64,000 nucleotides of DNA from Pirellula sp. GTDB lineage: Bacteria; Planctomycetota; Planctomycetia; Pirellulales; Lacipirellulaceae. A program made the position numbers and the translations under genes. Shown in pieces: positions 52,901 to 61,557 of this stretch (positions are counted from its first letter, which is position 1; each line of letters starts with the position of its first letter). Below the pieces are notes generated by a model. It did not search any database and was not told the DNA's origin. It worked only from the letters and a program-made list of their open reading frames with translations. The stretch is taken from NCBI GenBank assembly GCA_013822725.1, contig PNKX01000010.1, forward strand, positions 1 through 64,000, in the 5' to 3' direction.

Positions 52901-55210
52901 GTCGAGAGTCCTAACAGCGTTGCCATAACCCTGACGATTGACACGACCACGCCGGCGGCCATCTCAACGACGCCGGCGGCGACCGTCGAACTCGGGGGCT
53001 CGTTCTCTTACGATCCCAACAGCACCGACGAGGGTGACGCGGACACGACCTATTCGCTAGTGAGTGCGCCTACCGGAATGACAATCAACCCGACGACGGG
53101 CGTCATTCAATGGACGCCCGCAGCCGACCAGGCGAAGACCTATCAGTTCGCGGTGCGATTGCGCGACAAGGCTGGAAACGCCACGCAGCAATCAGTGAGA
53201 CTGACCGTCACCGGCGCGCTGGACATCTTGCCGGATGATTACTCAGTGGCCGAAGAGGGGACGCTGAGCGTTCCCACGGCGACCGGCGTGCGAGCGAACG
53301 ATGAAAACGGAAACTCGCTGACGGTTTCACTCGTCTCTACAGCGGGCCACGGTACGCTGACGCTTAACGGAGATGGTTCGTTTACCTACACGCCCGATGA
53401 CAATTTCACCGGCGTTGACAGCTTCACCTACACCGCGAGTGATGGCGCGCTCCAAGGCAACCAGACGACCGTCACCATCAACGTGACGGCATTGAACGAT
53501 CCGCCAGTTGGCGTCGCCGATTCGTATCAAACTAATGAAGACACAGTCTTAACCATAGGCGTCGGCCAGGGCGTGCTGGCGAATGACTCCGATCCCGACG
53601 GCAACAGCGGCTTAACCGTCGAGGAGGTTGAAGGCCCAGCCTCCGGGACCTTAGAACTCAACGCCGATGGCTCGTTCATCTACACGCCTCAAGGAGATTT
53701 TAACGGCACAGTGACGTTCAAATATCGCATCAACGACGGAACGACGACCTCGGATCCGATCACAGTCACCTTGACGATTGCTGCAGTAAATGATGCGCCG
53801 GTGGCCGTTACTGATTCCTATACCGTCAATGAAGATGCGACATTGACGGTGAACGTCGCCGATGGCGTCCTCTCCAACGATACCGATGTGGAAGGCGATG
53901 CACGAACTGCAGAAGTCGTGACGAACCCGACCCACGGCACGCTGACGTTGAACGCCAACGGTTCGTTTACCTATACGCCGACCGCCAACTACTCCGGGGC
54001 CGACAGCTTCACTTATCGGGCGAAGGACGCCAATGGGCAGTCACAACCGATTACCGTGACGATCACCGTGAACGGCGTCAACGACGCACCGACGGCAGGA
54101 AACGATTCCAAGAGCGTTACCAACGACGGTTCGACGCACGAAGTCGACGTGCTCGTGAATGATGCCGACGGACCTAGCGAAACGCAACCGGTGACGATTA
54201 CCGCCGTGACGCAAGGTTCTAACGGCGGAACGGTTACGATTGGTTCCAATGGTACGAAAATCCAGTATAAGCCAGCAGCCAGCTTCACCGGGTCCGAAAC
54301 GTTCACCTACACCATCACCGACCAAGGCGGCCTCACGAAAACGGCGACGGTCACGATGACCGTGACGGCGGCGACCACTACGGGCGTCATTTCTGGGATT
54401 GTTTTCTTCGACGCCGACAACGATGGCGTACGCGACACCGGTGAGTTGGGAATCCCGGGCGTGCTGGTAACGTTGACCAGCACCAGCACGGGTACGGACA
54501 TCACTCGATCCGCGATCACCAAGAGCGACGGAACTTATTCCTTTACGACATTGCCGGCGGGAACCTACAAGGTGACCGAGTCGCAACCGATGGCAATGAA
54601 CGACGGCATCGAAAAAAGCGCCGACACCGGGGCGACGATTACCAATGACGTCATTGCGAATATCGTGCTCACCAGCGCCGAGACGGCGGCCAACAACAAC
54701 TTCGGCGAACGCCTGTTGAAACCTGCCTACACGTCGATTCGCTGGTTCTTCGCGTCGAGTCAGGCAAGCAGTAATACCTACTTCCGAGAAGTGATTGCCC
54801 AGGGCGAAGATAATGCCGGCAATACGGAGCTCGCCATCGCGATCCGCAACGGCAGTACGACGTTCACGCCGACCTCAAGCAGTGCGACAGCCACGGCGGC
54901 GCTTCTGGCGGAGGAAGAAGCAGCAGGCGCTGCGGCGTCAAACGGCGACGATTCGCTGGCGGGCCTCGCTTTCGCTTCACTCCTCGCTGAGGAAGAATCG
55001 GACTACGCGGCTGATGTCGTTGATCAGCCTGGATCGAGCGAGGCTGAGACGAGCGATCGGTCGGGAATCGATCGCAGTTTACGTTCCTCGGATCTCGAAG
55101 ACGACGCAGTGTCTGATCTGCTCGACGGCGTGGACGCTGCCGCCATCGAGGAAGAGATTGACGCTCTCGACGAGGCCTTCGCCGAGTTGCAAAGTTGGCG
55201 CGCTGCCTAA
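49925..55210 (+). CDS. giant multidomain secreted protein (LEPR-XLL-like N-terminus, ELWK repeats, cyclophilin, cadherin-like)
   Basis: The 1761-residue protein starts with a basic segment and LGLESLESRLAMSS, similar to the planctomycete LEPR-XLL motif of exported repeat proteins. Eight ELWK-type repeats (ELWKSDGTEAGTTLVKDI and relatives) cover about residues 45-520. A cyclophilin domain at about 630-775 keeps FHRADTDWVIQGGG and SQFFVNL. Then come an SdrD B-like domain (about 801-900), Ig-like domains (to about 1100), four cadherin-like/VCBS-type repeats (about 1100-1480) and a second SdrD B-like domain (about 1488-1590). The C-terminus is acidic and has no sorting tail I recognise. It converges on the BBP7 gene with a 4-base overlap. 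Confidence 0.9.
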   Translation: MKKHRSQISRRERRRRQHQSLRQRGVRALGLESLESRLAMSSVPILVDLNASGASAPSDFLEMGGVTYFVANNGVNGRELWKTDGTPQGTSMLVDVNVGAGSSNPTNLVNINGVLYFAANDGTNGNELWRTDGTVDGTQMVRDLFTGTYSVNYQNFPNSSNPTQLTNVGGKLFFTARNGVAGVELWTSDGTSAGTTLVKNIYADSGSTPSSSSPTQLTNYNGALYFVADDGVNGRELWKSNGTEAGTVMVKDINSGTYQYTPTGGGSAQTRPNSAHPGLLRVLNGQLFFVANDGAHGAELWKSDGTEAGTTLVKDIRAGSTGAFNSSSLMVVANGSLMFSANDGVVGDELWKSDGTEAGTTLVKDIRAGAAGDLSDFGAFSVIDNVLYFAGNDGTNGKELWKSDGTAAGTVMIADVWTGNFAAGEATQGPHASIPAYMTNVSGTLYFSAFTETLGRELWKYTPSAGATLVADGAVGGGSLNPNKLTNVNGELLFAGSVASGQELFTLVDAESYTLSIYVDGVAVTVPSTVGVKANGEIATSFTTASGTVSFTGGAGTTLGEFFNVWRTNAGLAGNNANAVLSPTQILGNVATSEKTVQMFVNGQVVRDFANYEVEAGDDIVIIYGSNPVIALNTTYGTILMELFEDDAPNTVKNFLNYVNDGDYQDTIFHRADTDWVIQGGGFKTNSTTFTNVSQFTAIPTDPAIQNEFKLSNVRGTVAMAKNSDPNSATSQFFVNLSDNTQLDLPANGAFTVFGKVLSMTTVEKIENLPINSSNDAPFKELPVGADGKLAVLSSIQGLGDVTGVRFVDLNSNGVQDSGEEGLAGAVVYDDANNNSIHDSGEASTITDNDGKYRLQLAPGAHTIRIVASAQGNQTLPASGAGHTVTVEIGEELTRNFGESINLSPSGITLVNTSDTGESESDRITSLNNAAGKQLQFVVTGVAPGGEVKLYSGDTLIGSAIATGPSVTITTNGAATLTDRLHEIYARQTLSGVESPNSVAITLTIDTTTPAAISTTPAATVELGGSFSYDPNSTDEGDADTTYSLVSAPTGMTINPTTGVIQWTPAADQAKTYQFAVRLRDKAGNATQQSVRLTVTGALDILPDDYSVAEEGTLSVPTATGVRANDENGNSLTVSLVSTAGHGTLTLNGDGSFTYTPDDNFTGVDSFTYTASDGALQGNQTTVTINVTALNDPPVGVADSYQTNEDTVLTIGVGQGVLANDSDPDGNSGLTVEEVEGPASGTLELNADGSFIYTPQGDFNGTVTFKYRINDGTTTSDPITVTLTIAAVNDAPVAVTDSYTVNEDATLTVNVADGVLSNDTDVEGDARTAEVVTNPTHGTLTLNANGSFTYTPTANYSGADSFTYRAKDANGQSQPITVTITVNGVNDAPTAGNDSKSVTNDGSTHEVDVLVNDADGPSETQPVTITAVTQGSNGGTVTIGSNGTKIQYKPAASFTGSETFTYTITDQGGLTKTATVTMTVTAATTTGVISGIVFFDADNDGVRDTGELGIPGVLVTLTSTSTGTDITRSAITKSDGTYSFTTLPAGTYKVTESQPMAMNDGIEKSADTGATITNDVIANIVLTSAETAANNNFGERLLKPAYTSIRWFFASSQASSNTYFREVIAQGEDNAGNTELAIAIRNGSTTFTPTSSSATATAALLAEEEAAGAAASNGDDSLAGLAFASLLAEEESDYAADVVDQPGSSEAETSDRSGIDRSLRSSDLEDDAVSDLLDGVDAAAIEEEIDALDEAFAELQSWRAA

Positions 55211-56526
55211 AATCTCGCTTCCAGCCCGAATGTCAGTCCTTGCGTCCAAAAGGTCGACTTCTCGCTCGGAAAGGCGGGGCGGGCCGCGCCGACCAGATTG
55301 CCGGGCGGAATCTGCGTGACGTTGACGCCGAGGTCGATCTGCTCCCCGGCGCGTTCCACGTCGCTGAGGAGAAACCAGCTGTAGCCAAGCGTGAGGGACG
55401 TGTTCGTCGTGAGACGACGTCGCAACTTCAGTCCAAGCTGCCACGCGGAACTCACATAACCGTCGCGATGCGTCCCTAAGTTCGACGTTTGCGTGAGTAA
55501 TCCGCCGGCGTTGGTGGTAGTGACGTTGTTGAGCGTCGTCTCTGTTTCGCCCGAGATGTTCGTCCGGCTGGCCACGCCGCCAAGCGACCCCTTGGCAAAA
55601 ACGTCGCCGGTCCAGAGTTCGCCAAGCTCCTCATGGGCGGCAATGCCAAACGAGGCGCCATGGAAGGCGTTGCTGGAGTCGAACGCATCGTACAGATTGA
55701 TGGCCGTTCCTTGCGTCACGCCAGACAGCGATAGCGTTGAATCGCGAATGGTGACGTTCTCGTCGAGCTGGGCGTACGTGTAACCGAAGAGCCAATCAAT
55801 TTTGTAACGCCCCGAACGGACGGCTTGCCGTCGATATTCGAAAGCCGCCGCGTGGAAGGCGCTCTCGGCGGTAATGTCGACCGTTCCTTGAACGAGATTG
55901 GGATACGTGATCAGCCGGGCGTCTTCGGCGCCGCTCGAGACGTTAAAGAAGGGGCGAGCGATGATCGGATTGTCCGACACATCCACATGGTAGCTGGCCG
56001 AGCCTTGTCCGATAAAGAAGTAGGTCAGGGCCAGGCTGTCGCGTTGCGCGGGATCGAGCCACATGCCCAACTCGAACCGACCTCCCGAACGAACGTCGTC
56101 GTTAAAGTGCGACTCGCCTTTTAGAATCGTGGTATCAACATTGGGGTTGTTCAAGATTCCCGCGAGGCTTGAGGACGTGCCGGTGGGACTCGTGGTCACC
56201 AAGGCAGGGACATACATTCCCTCGTTGCCCCAAAGAAGATATTCGGCGCTCGCCCAGAATCGCGTTGAAGATTGCGACAGCTCGCACGAAGCGGCGCAGT
56301 CGGGGATGTCGCTCAGTGACTCGCCTTGGCTGTGGTTGTAGTAGTCAATCAGCGTCTCAGCAGGGGCCGGCTCAGGACCATCCGCCGGCTCTATCTCGCT
56401 TTGTTCTGCCGACAAAACTTCTTCGCCGCTGGTAGGCAGATCATTCGCTAGTGCGCGAACGTCCGCGACCGACGCGATTGCGGCGACGGCGATCAGCCAA
56501 GCGAACGTGAAGAGTCGCTGCGACAT
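55207..56526 (-). CDS. BBP7-like outer-membrane beta-barrel protein
   Basis: The 439-residue protein has a signal peptide (MSQRLFTFAWLIAVAAIASV) and a Pro/Glu-rich linker. It then carries repeated alternating hydrophobic strands typical of a beta-barrel (WASAEYLLWGNEGMYVPALV near residue 90). The pattern fits the planctomycete BBP7 family. The last strand ends in Phe (GLTFGLEARF), as outer-membrane barrels do. Its stop codon overlaps the convergent giant gene by four bases. Barrel function is unknown; it could be an exporter pore, a receptor or a structural protein. Confidence 0.82.
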   Translation of the reverse strand: MSQRLFTFAWLIAVAAIASVADVRALANDLPTSGEEVLSAEQSEIEPADGPEPAPAETLIDYYNHSQGESLSDIPDCAASCELSQSSTRFWASAEYLLWGNEGMYVPALVTTSPTGTSSSLAGILNNPNVDTTILKGESHFNDDVRSGGRFELGMWLDPAQRDSLALTYFFIGQGSASYHVDVSDNPIIARPFFNVSSGAEDARLITYPNLVQGTVDITAESAFHAAAFEYRRQAVRSGRYKIDWLFGYTYAQLDENVTIRDSTLSLSGVTQGTAINLYDAFDSSNAFHGASFGIAAHEELGELWTGDVFAKGSLGGVASRTNISGETETTLNNVTTTNAGGLLTQTSNLGTHRDGYVSSAWQLGLKLRRRLTTNTSLTLGYSWFLLSDVERAGEQIDLGVNVTQIPPGNLVGAARPAFPSEKSTFWTQGLTFGLEARF

Positions 56527-56742
56527 GCGATTGTGAAGAGTGATGAGCAGACGAACGGTGACCGGGGCGAATAAAGCTCGTTGTCTTGATTATCGAGATG
56601 CGGACGGGCGATCATTAAACTTTGTGCAATCAAACCAGCTTGCCTGTAAGGAATAGTTGCGCTGCCGCTAAACTTGCTAGCAGAGGAAGCCCGTTTGATG
56701 CTCCTTAAGTGCTCCGCGCGAGATGCTAGCACCGGAAAGGGC

Positions 56743-57795
56743 TTATTTCCGAATGCTAGGCGTCATACCGGTCGTTTTGGCGCGAACCGAAACGGGCGGT
56801 GCGCCAAACCGTCGCTTGAAAGCGCTGCTGAACGCCGACACCGATTCGTATCCCACGAGCGCCGCAATGCGCTTTACCGGAACGTCGGTCGTCTCAATAA
56901 GTTCAGTCGCCTTCTGCATCCGAATTTCAGTGACGTACCGTAGCGGCGGCTGTCCGACGAGCGTACGGAAGCGGTCGGCAAACGCTGAACGCGAGAGTCC
57001 CGACTCGCGAGCCAGCGAATGAACGGTCCAATCTCGCTCCGGCTTGGCATGGACGAGTCGCATGACGGCTCCGAGACATGGATCAAGCGCCGCTTGCAAC
57101 GGACCTATCCGCTTCTCCGGATGCGACGACGCCTCGGCCGTCGCGGCGATGAGATGGCATCGTAGCTTCTCCACGAACATCGACAGCAAAAACCGACTCG
57201 CGACCGCGGTCGATCCCGGACGACTCGACGCTGTTTCGGCGGTCAGCCAATCGATAAATCCTTCACAGCATTGCGGCCCCGTTTGCTCACTGGCCGCAAA
57301 AAGCGCCGTGGGAGCCAGCAGTGCTTCCAACTGTTGGCCGCCGGCGATTCCGTTGGAGAAACTGCCGAATAAAACTTTTGCCCGTTCAAACTCGCCGTCG
57401 TCGGTTCGTGATCCGCGGACCAGATCGTGCCGCGACCGGCTCGCAACGATAGCCGCGTCGCCGCGACGAAGCAGAACGGGCAAGTTCTCTGCCTCGACGT
57501 GGATTTTCACTTCGCCTGCGGCCGCCAGATAGAACCAGATCGCCGAGGAGTCGGTCGCGTGACGCGCCTGTCCGTCGACGTCGATGACGCCAACCCTCCA
57601 GCCGGGAAAGTGCAAGCGACTTAGAAAATCGTCGAGGGGGTCGCCTGCTTCTTCCCTCTTGGCATCACCGCCGTGTGCAGCGGCATCGATTCTAACTTCA
57701 TGAACTCTCAGCAGCGCAGCGGGCTCCACAGTGCAGTTCTGGGGGGAACTGCTGATCTCGGTAAAGCGTACAGACGTAGAATGGGCGCAACTCAC
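56743..57795 (-). CDS. AraC-family transcriptional regulator
   Basis: The 350-residue protein begins at a GTG (57795). An N-terminal AraC-binding (cupin_6-like) domain covers about residues 50-200. The C-terminal two helix-turn-helix segments are clear: WTVHSLARESGLSRSAFADR followed by VPVKRIAALVGYESVSAFSS. It is divergent from the DinB-like and sugar-isomerase operon, so it probably regulates that operon. The effector is not known. The long C-terminal tail (VRAKTTGMTPSIRK) is short and basic. Confidence 0.9.
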   Translation of the reverse strand: MSCAHSTSVRFTEISSSPQNCTVEPAALLRVHEVRIDAAAHGGDAKREEAGDPLDDFLSRLHFPGWRVGVIDVDGQARHATDSSAIWFYLAAAGEVKIHVEAENLPVLLRRGDAAIVASRSRHDLVRGSRTDDGEFERAKVLFGSFSNGIAGGQQLEALLAPTALFAASEQTGPQCCEGFIDWLTAETASSRPGSTAVASRFLLSMFVEKLRCHLIAATAEASSHPEKRIGPLQAALDPCLGAVMRLVHAKPERDWTVHSLARESGLSRSAFADRFRTLVGQPPLRYVTEIRMQKATELIETTDVPVKRIAALVGYESVSAFSSAFKRRFGAPPVSVRAKTTGMTPSIRK

Positions 57796-57968
57796 TACTT
57801 TGGAAGATCGAATTAGGCGTCCTGCGCAACGCGAATCTAGCGAATAAATTGACTCTTCACACCGAAGCCGGCGGCGATTCTATTGTTGATCCGTCAGCGC
57901 CTCGCAGCATGCGTCGCGTGGCCGACTAACGAAAGTAGGCCCCTGGCTCGACTTCGAGGAAGTTCATC
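57796..57968. promoter_or_regulatory. divergent promoter region
   Basis: This 173-base gap lies between the AraC regulator and the DinB-like gene. It is the natural control region for both, but I see no certain operator. The GTG start of the DinB-like gene is preceded by GAGGAAG about seven bases upstream. Confidence 0.4.
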
Positions 57969-58496
57969 GTGCAAGTTGTTATTGGAAATGCGATTGCTGA
58001 TTCGCTCCAGTTGGGGCTCAACAACGCCACGCGTCTCCTTGCGGGAGTCAATGCCTCCCAGTTCGCGCGGTGGGCGGCGCCGGGAGGGGAGGTCGTCCAG
58101 TCGAACCATGGCGCGTTCGTGTTTGGCCACCTCTCGATCTACTCGCCGACCATCGTCAATCACCTTGGCGGCGATGCGGCCGCGATCAGTCCGTCGGAGC
58201 GTTTTCGATTGGCATTCTCGAAAGACGCTCAATGCGTGGATGATCCTTCAGGGACGATCTATCCTCCGCAGGATGAAATTGTCGAACGTTTCTTCAGCGG
58301 TTACCAAGCAGCGCTCGCCATGCTTCGCAGCGCTGATGATGAGCTGATGCGACAGCCAAATCTCGCTGGCGGGCGTTCCACGGAGCTCTTTCCGACGATC
58401 GGATCAGTCCTTGGTTTCTACGCCGGAGGGCATGTGATGATGCATTTGGGTCAGATGAGCGCCTGGCGTCGGATGCTGGGGCTTGGTGCGGCGTAA
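57969..58496 (+). CDS. DinB/DUF1569-like protein
   Basis: The 175-residue protein starts at a GTG after GAGGAAG. It has the helical DinB-type pattern with histidines at positions that bind metal: FVFGHLSIYSPTIVNHLGG and the later HVMMHLGQMSAWRR. DinB-superfamily enzymes are often metal-dependent thiol transferases. The exact function is unknown. It is the first gene of the divergent cluster, 138 bases before the first TIM-barrel gene, and perhaps co-regulated. Confidence 0.72.
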   Translation: MQVVIGNAIADSLQLGLNNATRLLAGVNASQFARWAAPGGEVVQSNHGAFVFGHLSIYSPTIVNHLGGDAAAISPSERFRLAFSKDAQCVDDPSGTIYPPQDEIVERFFSGYQAALAMLRSADDELMRQPNLAGGRSTELFPTIGSVLGFYAGGHVMMHLGQMSAWRRMLGLGAA

Positions 58497-58634
58497 CCGT
58501 CCAGCGCATGGTGGGCGTCACGGGGCGGTCTGTAGATCGCGCTTCTGCTGGCAATTCTCGCCTGAATCGAGTACTGTCTACCTGACTTCTCTGAAAGCAG
58601 TTCGACAGGAACGGCGTTCGTTGCCGCAGACTCG

Positions 58635-59678
58635 ATGGCCGTTAGTTGGAAACTCCACAATGCGATGGGGCCGGGGCTCGTCGGCAAGGTTCCGGGGACC
58701 GATCACCCGCCGATTACGCTTGAGCGGATGCTCGACCTCACCCGCGCGGCGTCGGCTGGAGGCCGGAGGTTCGACGGCGTCGATCTTTCGCTCTACCCCA
58801 CGCACATTGATATGGATGAGGGCGACGACGGGTTGAACCGCGTCGTCGAAACGCTTCAAGCGCACGACCTCGTCTGTGGTTCCGTCGTGGTGCCGGTTTG
58901 GAGCGATCTGGGCGGTGGCAGCGCGATGGGGGATGCGACCGAGCGCAAGCTGTTCCTCGCCGCCGTCGAAAAGTCATGTCGCTATGCCAGCCGCTTGCGC
59001 GAGCGCGGCGTGCGTCCATACGGCGCGGTTCGGATCGACTCGGCTGACAATCCTACGCGCTGGGCGACCAGCCCTCGCGAACATACGCGGCGGATTGCTG
59101 ATACGTTCCGCGAGGCGGGGCGGATTGCTGATGGCCTGGGCGAAGTCCTCGCGGCGGAAGGCGAGATCTGCTGGGCCGGGATGCATTCTTGGCGTCACAT
59201 GGCCGAACTTTTGGAAACGGTGGATCGTCCCGGGCTCGTTGGATTCCAGGCAGATTTGGCGCACACGTATCTCTACCTGCTCGGCTACAACGCCCCCGAG
59301 CATCGCTTGCTCAGCGACGGCTACAGCACCGACGAATTTTGGAATGCCTACAGCACGATGACCCGCACGCTCGGCCCATGGACGCTCGACGTCCACATCG
59401 CGCAAAGCGATGGAACCGTGTTTGGCAGCGGCTCGCATGACAAGACCGGTCGCCACTGCCGCGCGGACGACCCGCGGGGCAAGCTCGACGTGGTGAAGTG
59501 CGCAAGCTACTGGCTACTCGATTCTGACGGCGCGCCGCGTCCGACGATCAAACATATTTGTTGGGACGGCTGCATGATCGCCAACGAAGCGCTTGAGGCC
59601 CCCGAAACCTGGAATCGAATTTTGCAACTGATGGTCGACTCCGCCGACAACGCCTCTCGCATCGCTAAACCGAGTTAG
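58635..59678 (+). CDS. xylose-isomerase-like TIM-barrel protein (sugar phosphate isomerase/epimerase family)
   Basis: The 347-residue protein has a TIM-barrel with FDGVDLSLYPTHIDMDEGDD, EVLAAEGEICWAGMHSWRHM and PGLVGFQADLAHTYLYLLGY, which resembles AP-endonuclease-2/xylose-isomerase-like enzymes. Glu, Asp and His candidates for metal binding are present (E in AAEGEICW, D in ADLAHTY, and H in DVHIAQSDG). The nearest relatives act on sugars or inositols. Followed 79 bases later by a second gene of the same superfamily, which suggests a pathway with two sugar isomerisation or epimerisation steps. Confidence 0.8.
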   Translation: MAVSWKLHNAMGPGLVGKVPGTDHPPITLERMLDLTRAASAGGRRFDGVDLSLYPTHIDMDEGDDGLNRVVETLQAHDLVCGSVVVPVWSDLGGGSAMGDATERKLFLAAVEKSCRYASRLRERGVRPYGAVRIDSADNPTRWATSPREHTRRIADTFREAGRIADGLGEVLAAEGEICWAGMHSWRHMAELLETVDRPGLVGFQADLAHTYLYLLGYNAPEHRLLSDGYSTDEFWNAYSTMTRTLGPWTLDVHIAQSDGTVFGSGSHDKTGRHCRADDPRGKLDVVKCASYWLLDSDGAPRPTIKHICWDGCMIANEALEAPETWNRILQLMVDSADNASRIAKPS

Positions 59679-59757
59679 GGCGCGATGACTTAACTTTGGA
59701 GCGCCCGAACTTTTCAGATCTCTCTCTTCGATCGCGGCGTAGAGCGGCGAATCAACG

Positions 59758-60582
59758 ATGACCACCCTCCCCTTTCGCTTTGGCAACGAGTGCTACACCT
59801 GGTTTATGAGCGGCAGTGGCGCCACTCATGCCAACCGGCTCGATCACATGATCGAGGTGACCGCCCAAGCGGGCATGGCTGGGATCGAGCCGATTCATTT
59901 TTGGATGGGCGACCTGAGCGATCCTGATCGCTTGGCGGAGTCGCTGCAACGACACGGCGTCGAACTTGCAGCCGTCGCGCTCGTCCTCGAATGGAACCAC
60001 TCGACCGAGACCGACCACGAGCGTGCCGAAGCTGACCGCGTGATCGAGTTGTTGCAGCGTTTTCCCGGCGCACTCCTCTGCACGGTGCAAATGCCGACAA
60101 GCCGGGACAATCTGGAGCAGCGTCGCCAAAACTTGGTGGCGAACGTCAACAGCGTCTCGCGCCGAGCGGCGGAACGAGGCGTCGTCGCTTCCTTCCATCC
60201 AAACTCGCCGCCGACGTCGATCAACCGCACCGCCGATGACTACGAGGTAATCCTAAACGGCCTCGACCGCGAGGCTACTGGCTGGACGCCCGACGTCGGA
60301 CACATCATCAACGGCGGCATGGATCCGCTCGCGACGATGCGAAAGTGGCAGCCGCTGATCAACCACGTTCATTACAAAGATTGGGATGGCGCGCCGGAGT
60401 TCGCCCTAATGGGCGCCGGCAAGGTCGACCTTATCGGCGTGACGCGGTGGCTCCAGTCATGGAACTACGACGGTTGGATCATTTGCGAAGACGAGGCGGA
60501 GGCGGCCGTCAACGATCCCGATGGCGTCACGCTGCACGACGGTCGTTGGATTCGGGAAGTCCTCATGCCGGCAATCTTGTAA
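59758..60582 (+). CDS. xylose-isomerase-like TIM-barrel protein (IolE/Hyi-like)
   Basis: The 274-residue protein belongs to the same superfamily as the gene before it. Motifs include MAGIEPIHFWMGDLSD, VVASFHPNSPPTSI and TGWTPDVGHIINGG, where the DVGH motif supplies metal ligands, followed by INHVHYKDWDG. Such proteins include inosose dehydratase (IolE) and hydroxypyruvate isomerase. The length is close to those enzymes. Substrate unknown; it is not the same as the previous protein by eye, so the two likely catalyse different steps. Confidence 0.85.
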   Translation: MTTLPFRFGNECYTWFMSGSGATHANRLDHMIEVTAQAGMAGIEPIHFWMGDLSDPDRLAESLQRHGVELAAVALVLEWNHSTETDHERAEADRVIELLQRFPGALLCTVQMPTSRDNLEQRRQNLVANVNSVSRRAAERGVVASFHPNSPPTSINRTADDYEVILNGLDREATGWTPDVGHIINGGMDPLATMRKWQPLINHVHYKDWDGAPEFALMGAGKVDLIGVTRWLQSWNYDGWIICEDEAEAAVNDPDGVTLHDGRWIREVLMPAIL

Positions 60583-60639
60583 ACGGCGACGCCTCTGCCG
60601 TGCAAAGCTGACTCTTCTAACTTTGCGGAGCTCATCACC

Positions 60640-61443
60640 ATGCCACACGTCGCTGCTAACGGCATCCAACTCTACTACGAAGAAGCAGGCGAAGGTCCCC
60701 CGCTAATTTGCATCATGGGGATCACCGGCCCCGGGAGCGTCTGGTCGAACCACGTCGCCCTCTGGCGTCGCCACTTCCGCTGCGTCATGGTCGACAACCG
60801 CGGCGTTGGCCTGAGCGACATGCCGCCGGGACCTTACACGTCGGCGATGATGGCCGACGACTATGCCGGACTGATGGACGCGCTGCAGATCGACCGTGCG
60901 CGGGTGGTTGGCTGCTCTATGGGGAGCGCGATCGCCCAGCAACTCATGCTCCGTCATCCTGCTCGCGTCGAGAGCGCGGTGCTCATGTGCCCTTGGGCTC
61001 GCTGCGATCGCTACGCGCGCGACGTCTTCGAACACCTCCGCGTGGCAAAAGCCAAGCTTGTCGCCGCCGAGTTCGTGCGCTATGTCCAACTGCTGATTTT
61101 CGCCAAACCGTTTTGGGATAGCGATGCAGGCTACGAAGCGCTCCTTGAGGGTCGACGGCTCGCCGCCGAAGAGCCGTCGCCGCAGCCGCTACACGCCCTA
61201 GAGGCGCAGGCAGACGCCTGCGTCACGCATGACGTGTTCGACGAACTGCAGAGAGTCGCTTGTCGGACGCTCGTGATCGGCGGCAAGAACGATATCTTCA
61301 CGCCGCGTTGGATGGCCGAGGAGATCGCGGCACGCATTCCGGGCTGCGACCTTCACTTGTACGATAACGCCGGCCACGCCTTTCACTGGGAATGCATCGA
61401 CGACTTCAATCCCCGCATCGTCGAGTGGTTTCTCCAACGCTAG
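60640..61443 (+). CDS. alpha/beta hydrolase
   Basis: The 267-residue alpha/beta-hydrolase has the nucleophile elbow GCSMGSAIAQQL, the acid in GGKNDIFTP and the histidine in NAGHAFHWE. MGITGPGSVWSNHV carries the oxyanion region. The cap region FVRYVQLLIFAKPFWDSD is short. It follows the two isomerase-like genes by 57 bases and is likely in the same operon, perhaps hydrolysing an ester or lactone intermediate. This is inference from gene order; the substrate is unknown. Confidence 0.88.
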   Translation: MPHVAANGIQLYYEEAGEGPPLICIMGITGPGSVWSNHVALWRRHFRCVMVDNRGVGLSDMPPGPYTSAMMADDYAGLMDALQIDRARVVGCSMGSAIAQQLMLRHPARVESAVLMCPWARCDRYARDVFEHLRVAKAKLVAAEFVRYVQLLIFAKPFWDSDAGYEALLEGRRLAAEEPSPQPLHALEAQADACVTHDVFDELQRVACRTLVIGGKNDIFTPRWMAEEIAARIPGCDLHLYDNAGHAFHWECIDDFNPRIVEWFLQR

Positions 61444-61557
61444 CACTGCGTGTCCTGGGCATTTTACAGCGAGCATATCGCCGTCGACGTTCTTGCTAGC
61501 AATCGCTACTCTTCGCTCCTTCAAGCGGCTTGGATATGAACGTAGCGAGGTGTGGTG

